Source: a virus
DNA length: 46,761 nucleotides
IMG/VR virus record: IMGVR_UViG_3300008050_000079
Location: 1 to 46,761 of that record
Direction: 5' to 3' (one strand)
Below are positions 34,738 through 42,861 of the stretch, one piece after another. The translations under genes and the position numbers were made by a program. Within the stretch, counting starts at the first letter, position 1. Each line of letters starts with the position of its first letter. The notes beneath the pieces are model-generated. The model was not told where the DNA came from, did not search any database, and saw nothing but the letters and a program-made list of their open reading frames with translations.

Positions 34738-36357
34738 ATGTCTGTCAATTCAGGGGTCAGTCTCTCCGGCGCCTTTGCGAGCCTCGCGAGGATCAATACA
34801 CGTTACCTGATCGAATGGCACCGCTCAGGTGTACTCTATCGATCAATGGCTTTACCTCTTCCACCGAGCGCGCTGACGATCGAGCAAGGCGCGCCTAGTC
34901 AGGTGATTTACACGTTAGGTGATAACCCGATTAGAGAGATCGGGCGATATAAGAGCAGGTCTATTGAGCTGTCAGGAAGCGCGGGATATGACGCGCGCCC
35001 TTCATTGACTGCTAAAGGTGAAGTGATCAGCGCGTTCGGTCCTGCGATCTTGATCGCGTTTAGAGAGTTTCTAGAGGACTATCAGAGAACAGCATCAGAA
35101 GAGGGACCTGATACGATTAAAAAGAAGAAGCGCGTGAACCTTCATCAGCTCATATTCAGAGCGCTTGATGAGGAGATACATTTAAAAGTAGAGGTGGACG
35201 CGCTCACGATTCAGCGATCCGCAGACGGTGACAACCTCGCGCCCGCGTGGACCTTACAACTGAGCGCGTATGATAGCGCAGATGAGCCTCCAAAAGACGC
35301 GAACCTCTTTGATATTGAGGGTGCCTTGAGTGGGGTCACGAACGCGATACAAAGCGCGGCGAACGTAACAGCCGCGATACAACTCCAGATGGAAGGAACG
35401 AACGCTTATCTGAGACGGTCTCTTGAACCGCTCCTCTTATCGCTAGATCAACTGACCAACGCGGCACGCGGAACCGTGGAAGCGATCACAGAGATCGCAG
35501 ATATACCCAATGACATCATACGTCAGATGAGTAAGACGTTCGGGCGCATCGGAGCATTAATCAGAAGCGTGATGGATGAGGCGGTCAGTTACGACGATGA
35601 GATGAGCGCTGAGTGGGATCTATTACTCACGGCTCTTGGACTCGCTGAAGAAGGACAGATACAGGCAGACAGTACCGCGACAACTGCGCCGTATCTACTC
35701 TCTGATCTCGCGCGCGCGATCGACCCTCCACTCCTACCAAACATTCAACAGACACAGTTCGCACCGCGTCCACCTCGTGAGCAGGTGACCACCTACCGTC
35801 TCAGGCTCGGTGAGAATCTACAGGTACTCGCACAGCGCCTCTTTAGAGCGCCTGAGAGATACCCTGAACTTCAAACTCTAAATGGATGGTTAAGCGATCG
35901 ACATAATCAGAGAGGGTTACCCGCGCGAGAGGGTGACTTGATCCTGATCCCTGCGATTGCGCCACAGCCCACGAACCCTACGCGCAACCAGAGATCTCCC
36001 TACGGTCAAGATCTGATGATCGATCCTAAAACGGGTGACCTTGAGATGAAAGGTCGTGATTTTACACTGATCAGAGGATCACGAAACATCGAACAGGCCG
36101 CGCGTCATCGTCTCACGACTACGCAGAGCGAGACACCGGTCCTCGATGGGTACGGACTCCCTCAGAGGATCGGGGAACGGGTCACGATAGAGAGCGCGGG
36201 ATATCTCAGCGCGCATATCCGAGAGCAGCTCACACATGATCCGCGACTTGAGAGCGTGAATGTGATAGAATTACAGGATAAGGGTGACCATCTCAGCGCC
36301 TCTGTCGAGTTTAGAGCGATCGCAGGCGCGATTTTTAGTGAGAGGATATCGATCTAA
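34738..36357 (+). CDS. Baseplate protein: hub-like domain, LysM and gp25-like domain fused
   Basis: This 539-residue protein appears to join three parts. Residues 1-190 resemble tail proteins with SALTIEQGAPSQVIYTLGDN and a polar strand pattern. Residues about 350-405 form a LysM-like domain (TTYRLRLGENLQVLAQRLFR, PELQTLNGW, GDLILIP). From about 425 on there is a gp25/GpW-type baseplate wedge domain (DLMIDPKTGDLEMKGRDFTL, NIEQAARHRLTTTQSE, LTHDPRLESVNVIELQ). LysM binds wall polymers or other baseplate parts, and gp25 stabilises the sheath-baseplate junction. In many phages gp25 and the LysM protein are separate genes. Its stop overlaps the next start. Confidence 0.75.
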   Translation: MSVNSGVSLSGAFASLARINTRYLIEWHRSGVLYRSMALPLPPSALTIEQGAPSQVIYTLGDNPIREIGRYKSRSIELSGSAGYDARPSLTAKGEVISAFGPAILIAFREFLEDYQRTASEEGPDTIKKKKRVNLHQLIFRALDEEIHLKVEVDALTIQRSADGDNLAPAWTLQLSAYDSADEPPKDANLFDIEGALSGVTNAIQSAANVTAAIQLQMEGTNAYLRRSLEPLLLSLDQLTNAARGTVEAITEIADIPNDIIRQMSKTFGRIGALIRSVMDEAVSYDDEMSAEWDLLLTALGLAEEGQIQADSTATTAPYLLSDLARAIDPPLLPNIQQTQFAPRPPREQVTTYRLRLGENLQVLAQRLFRAPERYPELQTLNGWLSDRHNQRGLPAREGDLILIPAIAPQPTNPTRNQRSPYGQDLMIDPKTGDLEMKGRDFTLIRGSRNIEQAARHRLTTTQSETPVLDGYGLPQRIGERVTIESAGYLSAHIREQLTHDPRLESVNVIELQDKGDHLSASVEFRAIAGAIFSERISI

Positions 36358-37757
36358 TGGCCTATGTACCCAGAGAACGAGATGAACTTGCTCGAATCTT
36401 TCTAGGTTCCCTGATCACTCGATCAGAGCTAGACGACACAGCTCAAGGGAGCGTGATCGATGTCATCGCTCAGAGTCAAGCCGCCCTCGCGTCATCTACC
36501 GAGCGCCGGATCAAGGGTGTTCGTGATGCTTTCGATTTCCGTAACGCTTCAGGCGCCGAATTGGATGAGCGTTTAGGTGAGTTTCCTCCGAACACGATCA
36601 CGCGCTTACCCGCGACCACAGCCACAGGAACCATCACTGTCACTCTCACCGCGCAAGCGTCAGATCTGGAGATCTCACAAGGCGCGAGTTTTAGCGCGTC
36701 GAGTGATCCTGATGTTCTCTATTCAGTGATCACCGCGACCACGATCAGCGCGGGTGTTATCTCGAAAGATCTCACAGTAGAGGCGAGCGAAGACGGGCGA
36801 GCGGGAAACATTGGAGCGGAGAAGATTGACACGGTCATTGACGCCCCTGTACAGCTCACGAGCGTGACTAACAGCGCCGCGATCACGAACGGTCAAGAGG
36901 AGGAGAGCGATAGTGAGCTTAAACGGCGCGCGCTCCTCTACCTGCAAAGTCTCGCCAGATCACAGCCCCCCGCGCTTGAGTTCGCCGCGCTGAACTACTC
37001 AGGAACCGAGCGGATCACGCTCGCGAGCCTCTATGAAGATCCTAGTGTTGCGGGTATGAGTTATCTGTATGTTGATGATGGATCAGGTACACTCGGAACA
37101 CGCACCACTACAGGTCACAGGTACACAGGCACAGCGACCGCGCAAGGCCCGACGGTGATCTATCATGATGGGCCTGCGGTGAACACGCTCACGATCTCTT
37201 ATGTTGACCCCTCAACGAGCCTCACGCGCACAGTGAGCCCACTCAAATATGTAAGTATTCCAGAGCGCGGAGTGATTTATTTAGACGCTGACGCGATCCC
37301 TGATACAGCGGTCTGGACTCTTGGCGCTTATGAAGTTTTCACGGGTCCTATTGCAGAGATACAGAGAACCATTGAAGGCGACCCCGCGCGCCCTAACGAG
37401 TACGCAGGATGGAGGGCGGCAGGTACTCGCGTGAGGGTCTATCCTCCAAGTATCGCGCCCCTGAACGCTGATATTCACCTGACCCCAGAGAACGGTTTTG
37501 AGCTAAACACACTCAGTCAGAGTGTGGAGGCTCGATTGATCGATGAGTTGAGCGTGTATCGCATCGGTGAACCTTTATTCACTGCACGACTCACAGAGAT
37601 TATCATGAGAGTTGAAGGAGTCCGAAATATAGCGCTCTATGTTTACCAAACAGGAGACGACGCGACCCCTCAAGATCTTGAAGATTTATATCCTCAGTCA
37701 AATAGCGTTGTGCGCCTCGGTACGTTGCAAATTATCCCTTCACCAGAGGAGACCTGA
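36357..37757 (+). CDS. Baseplate J-like protein
   Basis: This 466-residue protein shows the gpJ/gp6 pattern: ATGTITVTLTAQASDLEISQ, GASFSASSDPDVLYSVITAT, AGNIGAEKIDTVIDAPVQLT, NGQEEESDSELKRRALLYLQ and a late ARLTEIIMRVEGVRNIALYV. These proteins form the ring of wedge subunits linking hub and fibres. It starts in the stop codon of the gp25-fusion gene and is followed three bases later by the fibre/baseplate gene at 37761. Confidence 0.88.
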   Translation: MAYVPRERDELARIFLGSLITRSELDDTAQGSVIDVIAQSQAALASSTERRIKGVRDAFDFRNASGAELDERLGEFPPNTITRLPATTATGTITVTLTAQASDLEISQGASFSASSDPDVLYSVITATTISAGVISKDLTVEASEDGRAGNIGAEKIDTVIDAPVQLTSVTNSAAITNGQEEESDSELKRRALLYLQSLARSQPPALEFAALNYSGTERITLASLYEDPSVAGMSYLYVDDGSGTLGTRTTTGHRYTGTATAQGPTVIYHDGPAVNTLTISYVDPSTSLTRTVSPLKYVSIPERGVIYLDADAIPDTAVWTLGAYEVFTGPIAEIQRTIEGDPARPNEYAGWRAAGTRVRVYPPSIAPLNADIHLTPENGFELNTLSQSVEARLIDELSVYRIGEPLFTARLTEIIMRVEGVRNIALYVYQTGDDATPQDLEDLYPQSNSVVRLGTLQIIPSPEET

Positions 37758-37760
37758 TCG

Positions 37761-39191
37761 ATGGACAGAGTAAAGTTTGAAGCGCTTGAGCGCGCAGATC
37801 TTGAGGACGTTAAAGCGCTCACAGATCTAGCCTACGAATATGACCAGAGAGCACTAGGCGCGCTCCTCGGTGCATCTGATCTGAGCACCTATGATGGAGG
37901 ACTGTTAAGCGGTCCAGAGGTCACTTATGATCATGTCAATCATCAAGTCACACTCTCATCATTCACGTTCGTTGAGTTTACCGCAGGCGGCGCCCCTGTA
38001 GATAGTAATGGTAACAGTCTCTCACCAGAGGCGAGGGTGATCAGGTTTGATAGCTCTGTATCAGGACATAACAATCACCCTGTAGATGTGAGCACTGCGC
38101 GTACAGCCGGCACAACCTACACGCTCTATGCTCGATCTGTTCAGGTGGCGAGTGATACAAGCGCGCGCAGGCGATGGGATGTTAGCTCACAATCAGAGGT
38201 CAGTTATTCTCCTACTACTCGATTCAGAGAGCGTGTAGATTTCGCTGTAGGTACATCAAGACCTACAGAGAGCACGACCGCAGGTGATGGACAATGGGCG
38301 CCTCTGTTGACGTACTCTGTGAGCAGTGCAAACGCGCTCACATATACTGCGATCAGTGTATTTGATAATATTGACGCTCAAACGGTTCAGGTTTTAGATT
38401 CAACGGTCTCTTTAAACGCTCTTAAAACAAGTCTCTTTTTACACCAAGGCACAGGAGGTACAGAGAGCTTTAGTTGGGGCGTGCTTGGGATGCTGAGCAC
38501 GATCAAGTATATTATCCACAAAATGAAGAATAACGGCACTCATGACACGTTATATTCAGGGGCTGACGTGCCTTGGTATTCAGCCCCTAATATTTCACTG
38601 AATGAGGCAAAACTCAGGATTGAACAACTAGAGACAAATACATCGGCCTTGAGTCAAGTTACGTCTCCCGTTGTATGTATTGCGACTGAAACAATCAGGC
38701 TTCAACGAACCGCCACAGGTGGTAACCATGACTTTATCGTAACGTCAACTTATGGTCACGGTGTCAGCGCGGTGAGAGCATCTACTACACGGTCTAATCG
38801 CGTATGTGTTGAACTCTCATCCTCTCTGCTCCTCCAACCTTGGCATATCTCCCATGTTTCATGTACTCAACACATGGTGAGAACAAGTCAGGGAAACAAT
38901 AACTATGATTATAATCGCGCGGTGTTCCTACCTGATCTCAGTCACTCAAACTCTTCCCTAACTCAAACATATTTGAATGATGCAAACGCCTACCATTTAG
39001 ATGATTATTCTACGACGAGCGGGCGAGGGGTAAACATTGAAGTTTTACCTCTCCATGTAGCCAGTGAGGAGAGCATTAATGATCAACAGGGTGGAGTCAA
39101 CACCGTAGGGAGTGACACTACAAACGATAATCTTTTCATTGATTTTAGTATCGCGATCTATGCAATCCATCAATCACAGGTGACCTCATGA
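37761..39191 (+). CDS. Baseplate-attached tail fibre protein
   Basis: This 476-residue protein begins MDRVKFEALERADLEDVKAL and continues TDLAYEYDQRALGALLG, an amino-terminal pattern I know from fibre or baseplate proteins of marine-type myophages. The middle is beta-rich. The carboxy part (about 300-476) is coded by clearly more AT-rich, GATC-poor DNA (around 38600-39000), as expected for an exchangeable receptor-binding end. It overlaps the next gene by ATGA. The role of binding the host is inferred. Confidence 0.65.
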   Translation: MDRVKFEALERADLEDVKALTDLAYEYDQRALGALLGASDLSTYDGGLLSGPEVTYDHVNHQVTLSSFTFVEFTAGGAPVDSNGNSLSPEARVIRFDSSVSGHNNHPVDVSTARTAGTTYTLYARSVQVASDTSARRRWDVSSQSEVSYSPTTRFRERVDFAVGTSRPTESTTAGDGQWAPLLTYSVSSANALTYTAISVFDNIDAQTVQVLDSTVSLNALKTSLFLHQGTGGTESFSWGVLGMLSTIKYIIHKMKNNGTHDTLYSGADVPWYSAPNISLNEAKLRIEQLETNTSALSQVTSPVVCIATETIRLQRTATGGNHDFIVTSTYGHGVSAVRASTTRSNRVCVELSSSLLLQPWHISHVSCTQHMVRTSQGNNNYDYNRAVFLPDLSHSNSSLTQTYLNDANAYHLDDYSTTSGRGVNIEVLPLHVASEESINDQQGGVNTVGSDTTNDNLFIDFSIAIYAIHQSQVTS

Positions 39192-40228
39192 CGATTACAG
39201 CTCACGCGGGATGGACCCTCAACCCTGTATCTACTCCCAACGCGACGATCACGCACAGTTTACCGCTCGCGTCTCAGACCTATAACGTGTTTGGTGGCGC
39301 TGTAGACTCTGCGAGCCCTAGCGCGAGTTTCACATTTGCTTGGTCAATCCTATTACCAAGAACAGGTCAAACCGCGAGTCTATCAAGCTCGACAGCACAG
39401 AATCCAACGCTCCAGAACGTGAATGATATCTGGGGTGATCTGAGACTGTTTCTCGTAGCCACGAACCCCGCCACGGGTGAGACTTCTGTCACAGATCCAA
39501 AGATCGCGCCCGCGAGCGCCTTTTGTACGCTCCAGATCGAGAGCGCGGCGCGTTCTCTGCGTCTCCCTGCGATCGGCTCAAGAGATTGGTATACAGCGCT
39601 AGACACGATCACCCACACTCTCGACACGCTTACGATCAATAACGGGATCACGTCAGCGACCGTTAACGGTGCGGGTGAGTTGATCATCACACTCAGTGAT
39701 GGAAACACGATCAACGCGGGAGTGGTAAAGGGTGCCGATGGAACGAACGGGGCCAACGGAACGAACGGAACGAACGGCGCGACAGGTCCACAAGGTCCCG
39801 CAGGACCATCACAGAGGATCTTGACCTACACAGCGCATGTCACGCACTGGTATGATTTAGATAGTACCACATTACAGGCAGGGTTAAACCCTGCGAAACC
39901 TGAGCCGATCGCGGGTCCTTGGTACGCTCCTCTAAATATGACGATTCAACAGATCAGTGTGAGCGTGAGAAACTCAGGGGCTCAGAACAATAGCGCGACA
40001 TTTAATCTGTTCACGACCTCTCAAGCAGACTGGAAGACTGATCAGCTCACGAGCGACTCAAACAGCGCCACGATCACGAGCACCGCGAACAATTCCCCTC
40101 AATCACACAAGATCACACCTTCTAATTTAACTCTGACAGCGGGTGACCTTTTCGGTATCGAGATGACCGCACCATCAAGCGGTGTCATGCACGGGATCGC
40201 GATCGCGATTGTAGCGCAGGAGACATAA
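39188..40228 (+). CDS. Tail fibre protein with collagen-like Gly-X-Y stretch
   Basis: This 346-residue protein has beta-rich domains (ASFTFAWSILLPRTGQTASL) before a Gly-X-Y run from about residue 182 to 208 (GADGTNGANGTNGTNG ... GPQGPAGP). Such collagen-like segments trimerise fibres and are common in tail-fibre proteins. The last 130 residues resemble a beta-sandwich tip (TFNLFTTSQADWKTDQL, LTAGDLFGIEMTAPSSGVMH). It starts by ATGA overlap and is probably a second host-range protein beside the 37761 product. Confidence 0.72.
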   Translation: MTITAHAGWTLNPVSTPNATITHSLPLASQTYNVFGGAVDSASPSASFTFAWSILLPRTGQTASLSSSTAQNPTLQNVNDIWGDLRLFLVATNPATGETSVTDPKIAPASAFCTLQIESAARSLRLPAIGSRDWYTALDTITHTLDTLTINNGITSATVNGAGELIITLSDGNTINAGVVKGADGTNGANGTNGTNGATGPQGPAGPSQRILTYTAHVTHWYDLDSTTLQAGLNPAKPEPIAGPWYAPLNMTIQQISVSVRNSGAQNNSATFNLFTTSQADWKTDQLTSDSNSATITSTANNSPQSHKITPSNLTLTAGDLFGIEMTAPSSGVMHGIAIAIVAQET

Positions 40229-40229
40229 T

Positions 40230-41018
40230 ATGAGAGGTTACGGAGACCCAGAGAGCGGAGGGCTTGGATTCGGTGACCCAGAATCCCTCGCAGGCGTCGC
40301 GCTTGAGCGCGGTTATGGATCTCCTAATCAAGAGGCGCTCCTCTACCTTGAGCTGAGATCGTCAAAAGTTCACCATCGAGGGGGGGCGAAAGTACAGGTT
40401 ACAGGCTCTTTGAGCGATAACCTCTCACCCTTCAGGCTCTCAATACAGGTTGAGGGTGTATTGACCTATCTCTACTCAGGGATCGCGGGTCAGGGTCCTA
40501 ATCTCATTAAAAGACGCGGTGATCTTGAGGCGTATACACCTCCTGCACCTGCGGGAAGTTACACGATCACGCTTCACTGTGGGCCTAACTTCGCGCAGAC
40601 GTACACGATCGGAACCGCGCTCAAGATCGAGGCTGATAATCGAGGCGGTGAGCGGTATCTGGCGCGGCGATTGCCTCCAAGTTTCTATGAGACAGGCGCC
40701 CGATTCAACGGTCTTGAGCCTGTAGATTTTGCAGTATCTAAACCTGTACGCCCTCCCTATTTACATCAGATCCTTGATATCTTCGGGCGCATCTCACAAG
40801 AACATGTAGGTTCACCGCAGACTGTACTCTCTCGTGATCATGCGAGGGGTGAGACTGATCTCTCTACAGAGAGTACACTCTCTTTTCCTGATAGCGGAGT
40901 GGTGAGCGTTGGCGGTAGACGGTACGATTACACTCACTCAGGATCTCAGCTCGTCTTAAGTGGTGGTCTTAAACGCTGCTTACCCAAGCTCTCAGAGGTG
41001 GTGTTCTATGCTCCGTGA
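40230..41018 (+). CDS. Baseplate/fibre-region protein of unknown function
   Basis: This 262-residue protein begins MRGYGDPESGGLGFGDPESL with repeated GYGDPES and GFGDPES units. A beta-rich domain follows (PFRLSIQVEGVLTYLYSGIA, GSYTITLHCGPNFAQTY), then a segment with PRPPYLHQ-like residues and a beta end (LVLSGGLKRCLPKLSEVVF). I do not recognise a family. The short aromatic Gly repeats at the start could be a docking peptide. It overlaps the next gene by 11 bases. Confidence 0.6.
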   Translation: MRGYGDPESGGLGFGDPESLAGVALERGYGSPNQEALLYLELRSSKVHHRGGAKVQVTGSLSDNLSPFRLSIQVEGVLTYLYSGIAGQGPNLIKRRGDLEAYTPPAPAGSYTITLHCGPNFAQTYTIGTALKIEADNRGGERYLARRLPPSFYETGARFNGLEPVDFAVSKPVRPPYLHQILDIFGRISQEHVGSPQTVLSRDHARGETDLSTESTLSFPDSGVVSVGGRRYDYTHSGSQLVLSGGLKRCLPKLSEVVFYAP

Positions 41019-41817
41019 TCAGTCGCACGTCAGAGAAGCGCGCTCAGACACGCTTATTCATCGCTCGCCGAGAGATTACCTTGAAACCCTAGCCACACTC
41101 TACGGTTTACCTCTACAGGCTACAGAGACCCCGTATGCGTCTCAATCTGCTTTTATTCATCAAGCGCTCTATAGTGTGAGGGGATCATATACAAGCCTCA
41201 TCACTCAGTTAGCCGCGCTCTTTCAAGAGCATATTACGACCGTTACAGGCGCGACCTTGACCCCTGCTCCCGCGCCGTATCTCACATCATCGAGCATCAC
41301 CGCCGCGTGGGGAGAGGAGCGCTTGATCAGGGTATCAGGCGCGCTCTATCATTCAACTCATTATGATAACAGTACATCACGCCTCTATCTCTCTCCTGCT
41401 CAGTCGCTCGCGATCTCTGGAGCGCCTACAAGCGGGAGCGCTCAGACCCTCGACCTTGAGCTGCTACCCTTCACGATTCGCGAACCTCAACCAAGCCAGA
41501 TCAAAGCACAGCGCGGAAGGGTTCAGGAGGCTCAATGTGTCGTGATCATTGATATGATTACACCTGACGCGATGATCACACCTCCGAGCTACTGGAGAGA
41601 GAACGCAGACGCGCGCACAAATGACCCGTTAGGCGCGCATATTCTTGACCTGTTTAGCTCGACAGAGAGCGAGAGAAACGGTAACCAAGACACGGGTCCC
41701 TACCCTCTATATTTCACGGGTCAGGATTACGGACCTTCTATCAGATCCCTCTTCTCTGATCTCCTCGCTTCAGGCGTTGAGCTGAGAATGAGACTTAAGC
41801 GAACATTTTACCCGTAA
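41008..41817 (+). CDS. Baseplate-region protein of unknown function
   Basis: I choose ATG 41008 because GAGGTG at 40995-41000 is seven bases upstream; the frame is open further back. The 269-residue product has a helical amino part (RDYLETLATLYGLPLQATET, SLITQLAALFQEHITT) and ends RSLFSDLLASGVELRMRLKR. Size and place at the end of the baseplate genes resemble P2 gpI-type proteins, but I see no decisive motif. It closes the structural block before the membrane proteins. Confidence 0.55.
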   Translation: MLRDQSHVREARSDTLIHRSPRDYLETLATLYGLPLQATETPYASQSAFIHQALYSVRGSYTSLITQLAALFQEHITTVTGATLTPAPAPYLTSSSITAAWGEERLIRVSGALYHSTHYDNSTSRLYLSPAQSLAISGAPTSGSAQTLDLELLPFTIREPQPSQIKAQRGRVQEAQCVVIIDMITPDAMITPPSYWRENADARTNDPLGAHILDLFSSTESERNGNQDTGPYPLYFTGQDYGPSIRSLFSDLLASGVELRMRLKRTFYP

Positions 41818-41829
41818 AGCGAGCATGAT

Positions 41830-42159
41830 ATGGAAATCAATCCCGCACTTCTACCCCTTGAGACGCTCGCATGGACCGCGATCAGCGCGTGGGCGCTCGT
41901 TGAGTGGTGTAGGCCACTTCTCACGATGTTTGACATACAAGGGCCTCAAAGAGTTCTCGCGCTTCGCTCTATGGCGCTTGTGGTCGGCGCGCTTGTCGGT
42001 GCGCTGATTCACCCTGAAGTGACCGAGGATGAGAGTCTAGTGCTGTATGGCGCGGTGATCGGACTCGGTGCAGGCGCGATGAATAGTGTGATTGTAAGCA
42101 TCCTCAAGAAAAAGGTACGGCGCGCGATCGGTGAGGAGTCAGATAATGAGTCGAATTGA
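41830..42159 (+). CDS. Holin-like membrane protein
   Basis: This 109-residue protein has two or three hydrophobic segments (TLAWTAISAWALVEWC, LALRSMALVVGALVGALI, LVLYGAVIGLGAGAMNSVIV) and a charged end (KKKVRRAIGEESDNESN). This is the layout of small phage holins, which make membrane holes to time lysis. Another ATG lies five bases upstream in a different frame. It overlaps the next gene by 14 bases. Two further lysis-type genes follow, while the endolysin sits near 3.4 kb. Confidence 0.65.
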   Translation: MEINPALLPLETLAWTAISAWALVEWCRPLLTMFDIQGPQRVLALRSMALVVGALVGALIHPEVTEDESLVLYGAVIGLGAGAMNSVIVSILKKKVRRAIGEESDNESN

Positions 42160-42427
42160 TCAACCAACGGCGCTTGAGTGGGTCTGGAGAGCGCTCTCTC
42201 TTCTCGCGATCCCCGCGCTTGCTTGGGTACTCAAACTCTCAAGTGATCTTACACGCGCTGATGTGGAGCGCGCTAGCTATGAGCGCAGGATCACTCAACT
42301 AGAGACAGACGGTCGCAAGGGTACAGAGACCCTGACCGAGATCAAGGGATTGATCATCGAGCTGAAGACTCAAAACGTGTCAATGGCTGAGGATATCACG
42401 GAACTCAAACGGAGACTGAGACAATGA
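42146..42427 (+). CDS. Small anchored coiled-coil protein (spanin- or Bdr-like)
   Basis: ATG 42146 has GAGGAG eight bases upstream, better than a GTG at 42131. The product of 93 residues has one amino-terminal membrane segment (ALEWVWRALSLLAIPALAWV) and then a coiled coil (RITQLETDGRKGTETLTEIK, IIELKTQNVSMAEDITELKR). It fits an inner-membrane spanin or a holin partner. The next gene encodes a putative lipoprotein and overlaps it by ATGA, as expected for an inner/outer spanin pair. Confidence 0.62.
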   Translation: MSRIDQPTALEWVWRALSLLAIPALAWVLKLSSDLTRADVERASYERRITQLETDGRKGTETLTEIKGLIIELKTQNVSMAEDITELKRRLRQ

Positions 42428-42861
42428 CCGGCGCGCTCAGGATCATTACCGCGAGCCTGCTCTTGATCTTGATCTCTCTCTCTCTGCGCGCGTGTAGCGC
42501 TCCCCCCCCACCCCGCGCTATACCTGAGCCGGAAGCAGAAGAGGAGGAAGAGGAAGAGGACCCCGCGCGAGAGATTTTAAAAGATCTTCGAACTTTAAAA
42601 TCTCAATCGATTTCATCTCAAAGAGACATGCGCTTAATTCTGGATGAGATGCCGCCCGTCAGGATCTCGCGCTTCGTCAAGGCTCTTCGTCCAGATACGA
42701 GAACACCACGCCTCTACCTCAATCGGCAGATCAGGCAAAAAGGGCTTGATCCCCTGAATCATGAGCCGAGCGAGTTCATCAGCCGCGACACTCGCGCGCC
42801 CCTCTGGTGCCTCGATAATGATCTCGTCATGGATAAACAGAACAGGACGAGATCCAAATAG
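42424..42861 (+). CDS. Putative lipoprotein (outer spanin-like), overlaps DNA polymerase gene
   Basis: This 145-residue protein has a signal peptide and lipobox-like LRAC (C24), a proline patch (PPPPRAIPEPEAEEE), an acidic run and a short helix (REILKDLRTLKSQSISSQRD). Such small lipoproteins serve as outer-membrane spanins. The Arg at -2 of the lipobox is unusual. From base 42634 on, 228 bases (about 75 residues) are antisense to the end of the polymerase gene, including its catalytic HDE motif. That part is probably passive sequence, so the functional part may be the first 70 residues. Confidence 0.6.
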   Translation: MTGALRIITASLLLILISLSLRACSAPPPPRAIPEPEAEEEEEEEDPAREILKDLRTLKSQSISSQRDMRLILDEMPPVRISRFVKALRPDTRTPRLYLNRQIRQKGLDPLNHEPSEFISRDTRAPLWCLDNDLVMDKQNRTRSK

